A stretch of DNA of 64,000 nt, taken from NCBI GenBank assembly GCA_032622095.1, contig CP136068.1, forward strand, positions 188,907,309 through 188,971,308, given 5' to 3'. Positions 1 to 14,700 of the stretch are shown here, in pieces (position 1 is the first letter of the stretch; every line of letters begins with the position of its first letter). The translations under genes and the position numbers were made by a program. The notes below the pieces were generated by a model. It saw only the letters and a list, made by a program, of their open reading frames with translations. It had not been told where the DNA came from and made no database searches. The stretch is from Siphonodentalium dalli (Eukaryota; Mollusca; Scaphopoda; Gadilida; Siphonodentaliidae).

Positions 1-3000
1 TAATACATGGCTTGTGGTTGACTATATATAATACATGGCTTGTGGTCGACTATATATAATACATGGCTTGTGGTCGACTATATATAATACATGGCTTGTG
101 GTTGACTATAGATAATACATGGCTTGTGGTTGACTATATGTATATATAATACATGGCTTGTGGTCGACTATATATAATACATGGCTTGTGGTTGACTATA
201 TATAATACATGGCTTGTGGTCGACTATATATAATACATGGCTTGTGGTAGACTATATATAATACATGGCTTGTGGTTGACTATATATAATACATGGCTTG
301 TGGTTGACTATATATAATGCATGGCTTGTGGTTGACTATATAATAATGCATGGCTTGTGGTTGACTATATATAATACATGGCTTGTGGTTGACTATATAT
401 AATGCATGGCTTGTGGTTGACTATATATAATGCATGGCTTGTGTTGACTATATATAATACATGGCTTGTGGTTGACTATATATAATACATGGCTTGTGGT
501 TGACTATATATAATACATGGCTTGTGGTTGACTATATATAATGCATGGCTTGTGGTTGACTATATATAATACATGGCTTGTGGTTGACTATATATAATAC
601 ATGGCTTGTGGTTGACTATATATAATGCATGGCTTGTGGTTGACTATATATAATACATGGCTTGTGGTTGACTATATATAATACATGGCTTGTGGTTGAC
701 TATATATAATACATGGCTTGTGGTTGACTATATATAATGCATGGCTTGTGGTCGACTATATATAATACATGGCTTGTGGTTGACTATATATAATACATGG
801 CTTGTGGTTGACTATATATAATACATGGCTTGTGGTTGACTATATGTATATATAATACATGGCTTGTGGTTGACTATATGTATATATAATACATGGCTTG
901 TGGTTGACTATAGATAATACATGGCTTGTGGTCGACTATATATAATACATGGCTTGTGGTCGACTATATATAATACATGGCTTGTGGTCGACTATATATA
1001 ATACATGGCTTGTGGTCGACTATATATAATACATGGCTTGTGGATGACTATATATAATACATGGTTTGTGGTTGACTATAGATAATACATGGCTTGTGGT
1101 TGACTATAGATAATACATGGCTTGTGGTCGACTATATATAATACATGGCTTGTGGTCGACTATATATAATACATGGCTTGTGGTCGACTATATATAATAC
1201 ATGGCTTGTGGTCGACTATATATAATACATGGCTTGTGGATGACTATATATAATACATGGTTTGTGGTCGACTTATATATAATACATGCTTGTGGTCGAC
1301 TATATATAATACATGGCTTGTGGTCGACTATAGGTAATACATGGCTTGTGGTTGACTATATATAATACATGGCTTGTGGTTGACTATATGTATATATAAT
1401 ACATGGCTTGTGGTTGACTATATGTACAGATAATACATGGCTTGTGGTCGACTATATATAATACATGGCTTGTGGTTGACTATATGTATATATAATACAT
1501 GGCTTGTGGTTGACTATAGATAATACATGGCTTGTGGTTGACTATATGTATATATAATACATGGCTTGTGGTTGACTATATATAATACATGGCTTGTGGA
1601 TGACTATATATAATACATGGCTTGTGGTTGACTATATGTATATATAATACATGGCTTGTGGTTGACTATATGTATATATAATACATGGCTTGTGGTTGAC
1701 TATATGTATATATAATACATGGCTTGTGGTTGACTATATATAATACATGGCTTGTGGTTGACTATATATAATACATGGCTTGTGGTTGACTATATATAAT
1801 ACATGGTTTGTGGTTGACTATATATAATACATGGTTTGTGGTTGACTATATATAATACATGGCTTGTGGTTGACTATAGATAATACATGGCTTGTGGATG
1901 ACTATAGATAATACATGGTTTGTGGTTGACTATATATAATACATGGCTTGTGGTTGACTATATGTATATATAATACATGGCTTGTGGTCGACTATATATA
2001 ATACATGGCTTGTGGTTGACTATATATAATACATGGCTTGTGGATGACTAATATAATACATGGTTTGTGGTTGACTATAGATAATACATGGCTTGTGGTT
2101 GACTATATATAATACATGGCTTGTGGTTGACTATATGTATAGATAATACATGGATTGTGGTTGACTATATATAATACATGGCTTGTGGTTGACTATATGT
2201 ATATATAATGCATGGCTTGTGGTTGACTATATATAATACATGGCTTGTGGTTGACTATATATAATACATGGCTTGTGGTTGACTATATGTATATATAATA
2301 CATGGCTTGTGGTTGACTATATATAATACATGGCTTGTGGTTGACTATATATAATACATGGCTTGTGGATGACTATATATAATACATGGTTTGTGGTTGA
2401 CTATAGATAATACATGGCTTGTGGTTGACTATATATAATGCATGGCTTGTGGTTGACTATATATAATACATGGTTTGTGGTTGACTATAGGTAATACATG
2501 GCTTGTGTTGACTATATATAATACATGGCTTGTGGTTGACTATATATAATACATGGCTTGTGGTTGACTATATATAATGCATGGCTTGGTGGTTGACTAT
2601 ATGTATATATAATACATGGCTTGTGTTGACTATATATAATACATGGCTTGTGGTTGACTATATATAATACATGGCTTGTGGTTGACTATATATAATACAT
2701 GGCTTGTGGTTGACTATATATAATACATGGCTTGTGGTTGACTATATGTATATATAATACATGGCTTGTGGTTGACTATATATAATACATGGCTTGTGGT
2801 TGACTATATGTATATATAATACATGGCTTGTGGTTGACTATATATAATACATGGCTTGTGGATGACTATATATAATACATGGCTTGTGGATGACTATATA
2901 TAATACATGGTTTGTGGTTGACTATATGTATATATAATACATGGCTTGTGGTTGACTATATATAATACATGGCTTGTGGTTGACTATATATAATGCATGG

Positions 3001-6000
3001 TTTGTGGTTGACTATATGTATATATAATACATGGCTTGTGGTTGACTATATGTATATATAATACATGGTTTGTGGTTGACTATATGTATATATAATACAT
3101 GGTTTGTGGTTGACTATATATAATACATGGCTTGTGGTTGACTATAGATAATACATGGTTTGTGGTTGACTATATGTATATATAATACATGGCTTGTGGT
3201 TGACTATATATAATACATGGCTTGTGGTTGACTATATGTATATATAATACATGGCTTGTGGTTGACTATATATAATGCATGGCTTGTGGTTGACTATATA
3301 TAATACATGGCTTGTGGTTGACTATATGTATATATAATACATGGTTTGTGGTTGACTATATATAATACATGGCTTGTGGATGACTATAGATAATACATGG
3401 CTTGTGGTTGACTATATATAATACATGGCTTGTGGTTGACTATATGTATATATAATACATGGCTTGTGGTTGACTATATGTATAGATAATACATGGTTTG
3501 TGGTTGACTATAGATAATACATGGCTTGTGGTTGACTATAGATAATACATGGCTTGTGGTTGACTATATATATATATAATACATGGTTTGTGGTTGACTA
3601 TATGTATATATAATACATGGCTTGTGGTAGACTATATATAATACATGGCTTGTGGTTGACTATATATAATACATGGCTTGTGGTTGACTATAGATAATAC
3701 ATGGCTTGTGGTAGACTATATATAATACATGGCTTGTGGTTGACTATATATAATACATGGCTTGTGGTAGACTATATATAATACATGGCTTGTGGTTGAC
3801 TATATATAATACATGGCTTGTGGTTGACTATAGATAATACATGGCTTGTGGTTGACTATATGTATATGTAATACATGGCTTGTGGATGACTATATATAAT
3901 ACATGGCTTGTGGTTGACTATATATATATATAATACATGGTTTGTGGTTGACTATATGTATATGTAATACATGGCTTGTGGTTGACTATAGATAATACAT
4001 GGCTTGTGGTTGACTATAGGTAATACATGGTTTGTGGTTGACTATATGTATATATAATGCATGGTTTGTGGTTGACTATATGTATATATAATACATGGCT
4101 TGTGGTTGACTATATGTATATATAATACATGGCTTGTGGTTGACTATATGTATATATAATACATGGCTTGTGGTTGACTATATGTATATATAATACATGG
4201 TTTGTGGTCGACTATATGTATATGTAATACATGGCTTGTGGTCGACTATATGTATATGTAATACATGGCTTGTGGTTGACTATATGTATATATAATACAT
4301 GGCTTGTGGTTGACTATATGTATATATAATACATGGCTTGTGGTTGACTATATGTATATATAATACATGGCTTGTGGTTGACTATATGTATATATAATAC
4401 ATGGCTTGTGGTTGACTATATGTATATATAATACATGGCTTGTGGTTGACTATATATAATACATGGATTGTGGTTGACTATATATAATACATGGCTTGTG
4501 GTTGACTATATATAATACATGGCATGTGGTTGACTATAGATAATACATGGCTTGTGGTTGACTATATGTATATATAATACATGGCTTGTGGTTGACTATA
4601 TGTATATATAATACATGGCTTGTGGTTGACTATATGTATATATAATACATGGCTTGTGGTTGACTATATATAATGCATGGCTTGTGGTTGACTATATATA
4701 ATACATGGCTTGTGGTTGACTATATGTAATACATGGTTTGTGGATGACTATAGATAATACATGGTTTGTGGTTGACTATATATAATACATGGCTTGTGGT
4801 TGACTATATGTATATATAATACATGGCTTGTGGTTGACTATATGTATATATAATACATGGCTTGTGGTTGACTATATATAATACATGGTTTGTGGATGAC
4901 TATAGATAATACATGGTTTGTGGTTGACTATATATAATACATGGGCTTGTGGTTGACTATATGTATATATAATACATGGCTTGTGGTTGACTATATGTAT
5001 AGATAATACATTGGTTTGTGGTTGACTATAGATAATACATGGCTTGTGGTTGACTATATATAATACATGGCTTGTGGTTGACTATATATAATACATGGCT
5101 TGTGGTTGACTATATGTATATATAATACATGGCTTGTGGTTGACTATATATAATACATGGCTTGTGGTTGACTATATGTATATATAATACATGGCTTGTG
5201 GTTGACTATAGATAATACATGGTTTGTGGTAGACTATATATAATACATGGCTTGTGGTTGACTATATATAATACATGGCTTGTGGTTGACTATAGATAAT
5301 ACATGGCTTGTGGATGACTATATATAATACATGGTTTGTGGTTGACTATATGTTATATAATACATGGCTTGTGGTTGACTATATGTATAATGTAATACAT
5401 GGCTTGTGGATGACTATAGGTAATACATGGTTTGTGGTTGACTATATGTATATATAATACATGGCTTGTGGTTGACTATATGTATATATAATACATGGCT
5501 TGTGGTTGACTATATGTATATATAATACATGGCTTGTGGTTGACTATATGTATATATAATACATGGCTTGTGGTTGACTATAATGTATATATAATACATG
5601 GCTTGTGGTTGACTATATGTATATATAATACATGGCTTGTGGTTGACTATATGTATATATAATACATGGCTTGTGGTTGACTATATGTATATATAATACA
5701 TGGCTTGTGGTTGACTATATGTACATATAATACATGGCTTGTGGTTGACTATATGTATATATAATACATGGCTTGTGGTTGACTATATATAATACATGGC
5801 TTGTGGTTGACTATATATAATACATGGCTTGTGGTTGACTATATGTATATATAATACATGGCTTGTGGTCGACTATATATAATACATGGCTTGTGGTCGA
5901 CTATATATAATACATGGCTTGTGGATGACTATACGTATATATAATACATGGCTTTGTGGATGACTATATATAATACATGGCTTGTGGTTGACTATATGTA

Positions 6001-8687
6001 TAGATAATACATGGCTTGTGGTTGACTATATGTATATATAATACATGGTTTGTGGATGACTATATGTATATATAATACATGGTTTGTGGTTGACTATATG
6101 TATATATAATACATGGCTTGTGGATGACTATATGTATATATAATACATGGCTTGTGGTTGACTATATATAATACATGGCTTGTGGATGACTATATGTATA
6201 GATAATACATGGCTTGTGGTTGACTATATATAATACATGGTTTGTGGTCGACTATATATAATACATGGTTTGTGGTCGACTATATATAATACATGGCTTG
6301 TGGATGACTATATGTATATATAATACATGGCTTGTGGTTGACTATATATAATACATGGTTTGTGGTCGACTATATATAATACATGGCTTGTGGTTGACTA
6401 TATATAATACATGGCTTGTGGTTGACTATATGTATATATAATGCATGGTTTGTGGTTGACTATATGTATAGATAATACATGGCTTGTGGTTGACTATAGA
6501 TAATACATGGTTTGTGGTTGACTATATGTATATATAATACATGGCTTGTGGTTGACTATATATAATACATGGCTTGTGGTTGACTATAGATAATACATGG
6601 CTTGTGGATGACTATAGATAATACATGGTTTGTGGTTGACTATATGTATATATAATACATGGCTTGTGGTCGACTATATATAATACATGGCTTGTGGTTG
6701 ACTATATGTATATATAATACATGGCTTGTGGTTGACTATAGGTAATACATGGCTTGTGGTTGACTATAGGTAATACATGGTTTGTGGTTGACTATATGTA
6801 TAGGTAATACATGGTTTGTGGTTGACTATATATAATACATGGTTTGTGGTTGATTATACGTATAGATAACACATGGCTTGTGGTTGACTATATATAATAC
6901 ATGGCTTGTGGTAGACTATATATAATACATGGCTTGTGGTTGACTATATGTATATATAATACATGGCTTGTGGTCGACTATATATAATACATGGCTTGTG
7001 GTTGACTATATGTAATACATGGCTTGTGGTTGACTATATGTATATATAATACATGGCTTGTGGTCGACTATATATAATACATGGTTTGTGGTTGACTATA
7101 TATAATACATGGCTTGTGGTTGACTATATGTATATATAATGCATGGTTTGTGGTCGACTATATATAATGCATGGCTTGTGGTTGACTATATATAATACAT
7201 GGTTTGTGGTTGACTATATATAATACATGGCTTGTGGTTGACTATATATAATACATGGCTTGTGGTTGACTATATATAATACATGGCTTGTGGATGACTA
7301 TATATAATACATGGCTTGTGGTTGACTATATGTATATATAATACATGGCTTGTGGTTGACTATATATAATACATGGCTTGTGGTTGACTATATGTAATAC
7401 ATGGCTTGTGGTTGACTATATATAATACATGGCTTGTGGTTGACTATATGTATATATAATACATGGCTTGTGGTTGACTATATATAATACATGGCTTGTG
7501 GTTGACTATATGTATATATAATACATGGCTTGTGGTTGACTATAGATAATACATGGCTTGTGGTTGACTATATATAATACATGGCTTGTGGTTGACTATA
7601 TGTATATATAATACATGGCTTGTGGTTGACTATATGTATATATAATACATGGCTTGTGGTTGACTATATGTATAATATAATACATGGCTTGTGGTTGACT
7701 ATAGATAATACATGGTTTGTGGTTGACTATATATAATACATGGCTTGTGGTTGACTATATGTATATATAATACATGGCTTGTGGTTGACTATATGTATAT
7801 ATAATACATGGCTTGTGGTCGACTATATATAATACATGGCTTGTGGTTGACTATATGTATATATAATACATGGTTTGTGGTTGACTATATATAATACATG
7901 GCTTGTGGTTGACTATAGATAATACATGGCTTGTGGTTGACTATATATAATACATGGCTTGTGGTTGACTATATATAAATACATGGCTTGTGGTTGACTA
8001 TAGATAATACATGGCTTGTGGTTGACTATATGTATATATAATACATGGCTTGTGGTTGACTATATGTATATATAATACATGGCTTGTGGTTGACTATATG
8101 TATATATAATACATGGCTTGTGGTTGACTATATGTATATATAATACATGGCTTGTGGTTGACTAATATATAATACATGGCTTGTGGTTGACTATATGTAT
8201 ATATAAATACATGGCTTGTGGTTGACTATATATAATACATGGCTTGTGGTTGACTATATATAATACATGGCTTGTGGGTTGACTATATGTATATATAATA
8301 CATGGCTTGTGGTTGACTATATGTATATATAATACATGGCTTGGTGGTTGACTATATGTATATATAATACATGGCTTGTGGTTGACTATATGTATATATA
8401 ATACATGGCTTGTGGTTGACTATATGTATATATAATACATGGCTTGTGGTTGACTATATATAATACATGGCTTGTGGTCGACTATATATAATACATGGCT
8501 TGTGGTTGACTATATGTATATATAATACATGGCTTGTGGTCGACTATATATAATACATGGCTTGTGGTTGACTATATGTATATATAATACATGGCTTGTG
8601 GTTGACTATATGTATATATAATACATGGCTTGTGGTCGACTATATATAATACATGGCTTGTGGTCGACTATATATAATACATGGCTT
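1..8687 (-). repeat. Left arm of giant satellite inverted repeat
   Basis: Units here run in the orientation opposite to the rest of the array. Reading leftwards from 8687, the unit types are GTCGACC-short twice, GTCAACC-long twice, GTCGACC-short, long, GTCGACC-short, short, then five long, two short, long and short. Reading rightwards from 8716 gives the same order. At the far end, units 1-9 of the window (short, SalI-type, SalI-type, CTATA-type, long, SalI-type, short, SalI-type, TCTACC-type) mirror the units going leftwards from about 17394. I checked both ends of the arm, not every unit between them. This arm has many one-base indels that its mirror copy lacks. Confidence 0.9.
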
Positions 8688-8715
8688 TGGACTATATATA
8701 CATATAGTCAACCAC
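8688..8715. other. Inversion junction of the satellite
   Basis: The direction of the satellite switches here. Left of it ATGGCTT (8681-8687) is mirrored by AAGCCAT (8716-8722). The 28-nt spacer is a damaged unit: the expected GTGGTCGAC before the AT run is reduced to TGGAC, and the AT run passes directly into the opposite orientation. This is either the loop of a fold-back read or the breakpoint of a real inverted duplication. Confidence 0.9.
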
Positions 8716-11700
8716 AAGCCATGTATTATATATAGTCGACCACAAGCCATGTATTATATATAGTCGACCACAAGCCATGTATTATATATACATATAGTCA
8801 ACCACAAGCCATGTATTATATATACATATAGTCAACCACAAGCCATGTATTATATATAGTCGACCACAAGCCATGTATTATATATACATATAGTCAACCA
8901 CAAGCCATGTATTATATATAGTCGACCACAAGCCATGTATTATATATAGTCAACCACAAGCCATGTATTATATATACATATAGTCAACCACAAGCCATGT
9001 ATTATATATACATATAGTCAACCACAAGCCATGTATTATATATACATATAGTCAACCACAAGCCATGTATTATATATACATATAGTCAACCACAAGCCAT
9101 GTATTATATATACATATAGTCAACCACAAGCCATGTATTATATATAGTCAACCACAAGCCATGTATTATATATAGTCAACCACAAGCCATGTATTATATA
9201 TACATATAGTCAACCACAAGCCATGTATTATATATAGTCAACCACAAGCCATGTATTATATATACATATAGTCAACCACAAGCCATGTATTATATATACA
9301 TATAGTCAACCACAAGCCATGTATTATATATACATATAGTCAACCACAAGCCATGTATTATATATACATATAGTCAACCACAAGCCATGTATTATCTATA
9401 GTCAACCACAAGCCATGTATTATATATAGTCAACCACAAGCCATGTATTATATATAGTCAACCACAAGCCATGTATTATCTATAGTCAACCACAAGCCAT
9501 GTATTATATATAGTCAACCACAAACCATGTATTATATATACATATAGTCAACCACAAGCCATGTATTATATATAGTCGACCACAAGCCATGTATTATATA
9601 TACATATAGTCAACCACAAGCCATGTATTATATATACATATAGTCAACCACAAGCCATGTATTATATATAGTCAACCACAAACCATGTATTATCTATAGT
9701 CAACCACAAGCCATGTATTATATATACATATAGTCAACCACAAGCCATGTATTATATATACATATAGTCAACCACAAGCCATGTATTATATATACATATA
9801 GTCAACCACAAGCCATGTATTATATATAGTCAACCACAAGCCATGTATTATCTATAGTCAACCACAAGCCATGTATTATATATACATATAGTCAACCACA
9901 AGCCATGTATTATATATAGTCAACCACAAGCCATGTATTATATATACATATAGTCAACCACAAGCCATGTATTATATATAGTCAACCACAAGCCATGTAT
10001 TACATATAGTCAACCACAAGCCATGTATTATATATAGTCAACCACAAGCCATGTATTATATATACATATAGTCAACCACAAGCCATGTATTATATATAGT
10101 CATCCACAAGCCATGTATTATATATAGTCAACCACAAGCCATGTATTATATATAGTCAACCACAAGCCATGTATTATATATAGTCAACCACAAACCATGT
10201 ATTATATATAGTCAACCACAAGCCATGCATTATATATAGTCGACCACAAACCATGCATTATATATACATATAGTCAACCACAAGCCATGTATTATATATA
10301 GTCAACCACAAACCATGTATTATATATAGTCGACCACAAGCCATGTATTATATATACATATAGTCAACCACAAGCCATGTATTACATATAGTCAACCACA
10401 AGCCATGTATTATATATAGTCGACCACAAGCCATGTATTATATATACATATAGTCAACCACAAGCCATGTATTATATATAGTCTACCACAAGCCATGTAT
10501 TATATATAGTCAACCACAAGCCATGTGTTATCTATACGTATAATCAACCACAAACCATGTATTATATATAGTCAACCACAAACCATGTATTACCTATACA
10601 TATAGTCAACCACAAACCATGTATTACCTATAGTCAACCACAAGCCATGTATTACCTATAGTCAACCACAAGCCATGTATTATATATACATATAGTCAAC
10701 CACAAGCCATGTATTATATATAGTCGACCACAAGCCATGTATTATATATACATATAGTCAACCACAAACCATGTATTATCTATAGTCATCCACAAGCCAT
10801 GTATTATCTATAGTCAACCACAAGCCATGTATTATATATAGTCAACCACAAGCCATGTATTATATATACATATAGTCAACCACAAACCATGTATTATCTA
10901 TAGTCAACCACAAGCCATGTATTATCTATACATATAGTCAACCACAAACCATGCATTATATATACATATAGTCAACCACAAGCCATGTATTATATATAGT
11001 CAACCACAAGCCATGTATTATATATAGTCGACCACAAACCATGTATTATATATAGTCAACCACAAGCCATGTATTATATATACATATAGTCATCCACAAG
11101 CCATGTATTATATATAGTCGACCACAAACCATGTATTATATATAGTCGACCACAAACCATGTATTATATATAGTCAACCACAAGCCATGTATTATCTATA
11201 CATATAGTCATCCACAAGCCATGTATTATATATAGTCAACCACAAGCCATGTATTATATATACATATAGTCATCCACAAGCCATGTATTATATATACATA
11301 TAGTCAACCACAAACCATGTATTATATATACATATAGTCATCCACAAACCATGTATTATATATACATATAGTCAACCACAAGCCATGTATTATCTATACA
11401 TATAGTCAACCACAAGCCATGTATTATATATAGTCATCCACAAGCCATGTATTATATATACGTATAGTCATCCACAAGCCATGTATTATATATAGTCGAC
11501 CACAAGCCATGTATTATATATAGTCGACCACAAGCCATGTATTATATATACATATAGTCAACCACAAGCCATGTATTATATATAGTCAACCACAAGCCAT
11601 GTATTATATATAGTCAACCACAAGCCATGTATTATATATACATATAGTCAACCACAAGCCATGTATTATATGTACATATAGTCAACCACAAGCCATGTAT

Positions 11701-14700
11701 TATATATACATATAGTCAACCACAAGCCATGTATTATATATACATATAGTCAACCACAAGCCATGTATTATATATACATATAGTCAACCACAAGCCATGT
11801 ATTATATATACATATAGTCAACCACAAGCCATGTATTATATATACATATAGTCAACCACAAGCCATGTATTATATATACATATAGTCAACCACAAGCCAT
11901 GTATTATATATACATATAGTCAACCACAAGCCATGTATTATATATACATATAGTCAACCACAAACCATGTATTACCTATAGTCATCCACAAGCCATGTAT
12001 TACATATACATATAGTCAACCACAAGCCATGTATTATATATACATATAGTCAACCACAAACCATGTATTATATATAGTCATCCACAAGCCATGTATTATC
12101 TATAGTCAACCACAAGCCATGTATTATATATAGTCAACCACAAGCCATGTATTATATATAGTCTACCACAAACCATGTATTATCTATAGTCAACCACAAG
12201 CCATGTATTATATATACATATAGTCAACCACAAGCCATGTATTATATATAGTCAACCACAAGCCATGTATTATATATACATATAGTCAACCACAAGCCAT
12301 GTATTATATATAGTCAACCACAAGCCATGTATTATATATAGTCAACCACAAGCCATGTATTATCTATAGTCAACCACAAACCATGTATTATCTATACATA
12401 TAGTCAACCACAAGCCATGTATTATATATACATATAGTCAACCACAAGCCATGTATTATATATAGTCAACCACAAACCATGTATTATCTATAGTCATCCA
12501 CAAACCATGTATTATATATAGTCAACCACAAGCCATGTATTATATATACATATAGTCAACCACAAGCCATGTATTATATATACATATAGTCAACCACAAG
12601 CCATGTATTATATATAGTCAACCACAAACCATGTATTATCTATAGTCATCCACAAACCATGTATTACATATAGTCAACCACAAGCCATGTATTATATATA
12701 GTCAACCACAAGCCATGCATTATATATAGTCAACCACAAGCCATGTATTATATATACATATAGTCAACCACAAGCCATGTATTATATATACATATAGTCA
12801 ACCACAAGCCATGTATTATATATACATATAGTCAACCACAAGCCATGTATTATCTATAGTCAACCACATGCCATGTATTATATATAGTCAACCACAAGCC
12901 ATGTATTATATATAGTCAACCACAATCCATGTATTATATATAGTCAACCACAAGCCATGTATTATATATACATATAGTCAACCACAAGCCATGTATTATA
13001 TATACATATAGTCAACCACAAGCCATGTATTATATATACATATAGTCAACCACAAGCCATGTATTATATATACATATAGTCAACCACAAGCCATGTATTA
13101 TATATACATATAGTCAACCACAAGCCATGTATTACATATACATATAGTCGACCACAAGCCATGTATTACATATACATATAGTCGACCACAAACCATGTAT
13201 TATATATACATATAGTCAACCACAAGCCATGTATTATATATACATATAGTCAACCACAAGCCATGTATTATATATACATATAGTCAACCACAAGCCATGT
13301 ATTATATATACATATAGTCAACCACAAACCATGCATTATATATACATATAGTCAACCACAAACCATGTATTACCTATAGTCAACCACAAGCCATGTATTA
13401 TCTATAGTCAACCACAAGCCATGTATTACATATACATATAGTCAACCACAAACCATGTATTATATATATATATAGTCAACCACAAGCCATGTATTATATA
13501 TAGTCATCCACAAGCCATGTATTACATATACATATAGTCAACCACAAGCCATGTATTATCTATAGTCAACCACAAGCCATGTATTATATATAGTCAACCA
13601 CAAGCCATGTATTATATATAGTCTACCACAAGCCATGTATTATATATAGTCAACCACAAGCCATGTATTATATATAGTCTACCACAAGCCATGTATTATC
13701 TATAGTCAACCACAAGCCATGTATTATATATAGTCAACCACAAGCCATGTATTATATATAGTCTACCACAAGCCATGTATTATATATACATATAGTCAAC
13801 CACAAACCATGTATTATATATATATATAGTCAACCACAAGCCATGTATTATCTATAGTCAACCACAAGCCATGTATTATCTATAGTCAACCACAAACCAT
13901 GTATTATCTATACATATAGTCAACCACAAGCCATGTATTATATATACATATAGTCAACCACAAGCCATGTATTATATATAGTCAACCACAAGCCATGTAT
14001 TATCTATAGTCATCCACAAGCCATGTATTATATATAGTCAACCACAAACCATGTATTATATATACATATAGTCAACCACAAGCCATGTATTATATATAGT
14101 CAACCACAAGCCATGCATTATATATAGTCAACCACAAGCCATGTATTATATATACATATAGTCAACCACAAGCCATGTATTATATATAGTCAACCACAAG
14201 CCATGTATTATATATACATATAGTCAACCACAAACCATGTATTATCTATAGTCAACCACAAGCCATGTATTATATATAGTCAACCACAAACCATGTATTA
14301 TATATACATATAGTCAACCACAAACCATGTATTATATATACATATAGTCAACCACAAGCCATGTATTATATATACATATAGTCAACCACAAACCATGCAT
14401 TATATATAGTCAACCACAAGCCATGTATTATATATAGTCAACCACAAGCCATGTATTATATATACATATAGTCAACCACAAACCATGTATTATATATAGT
14501 CATCCACAAGCCATGTATTATATATAGTCATCCACAAGCCATGTATTATATATAGTCAACCACAAGCCATGTATTATATATACATATAGTCAACCACAAG
14601 CCATGTATTATATATAGTCAACCACAAGCCATGTATTATATATACATATAGTCAACCACAAGCCATGTATTATATATAGTCAACCACAAGCCATGTATTA

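Noticed and set aside
1-8687. Bacterial-type promoters (TTGACT and TATAAT in each unit)
   Set aside because: The spacing is far too short for -35/-10 boxes, and both motifs are simply part of an AT-rich satellite unit.
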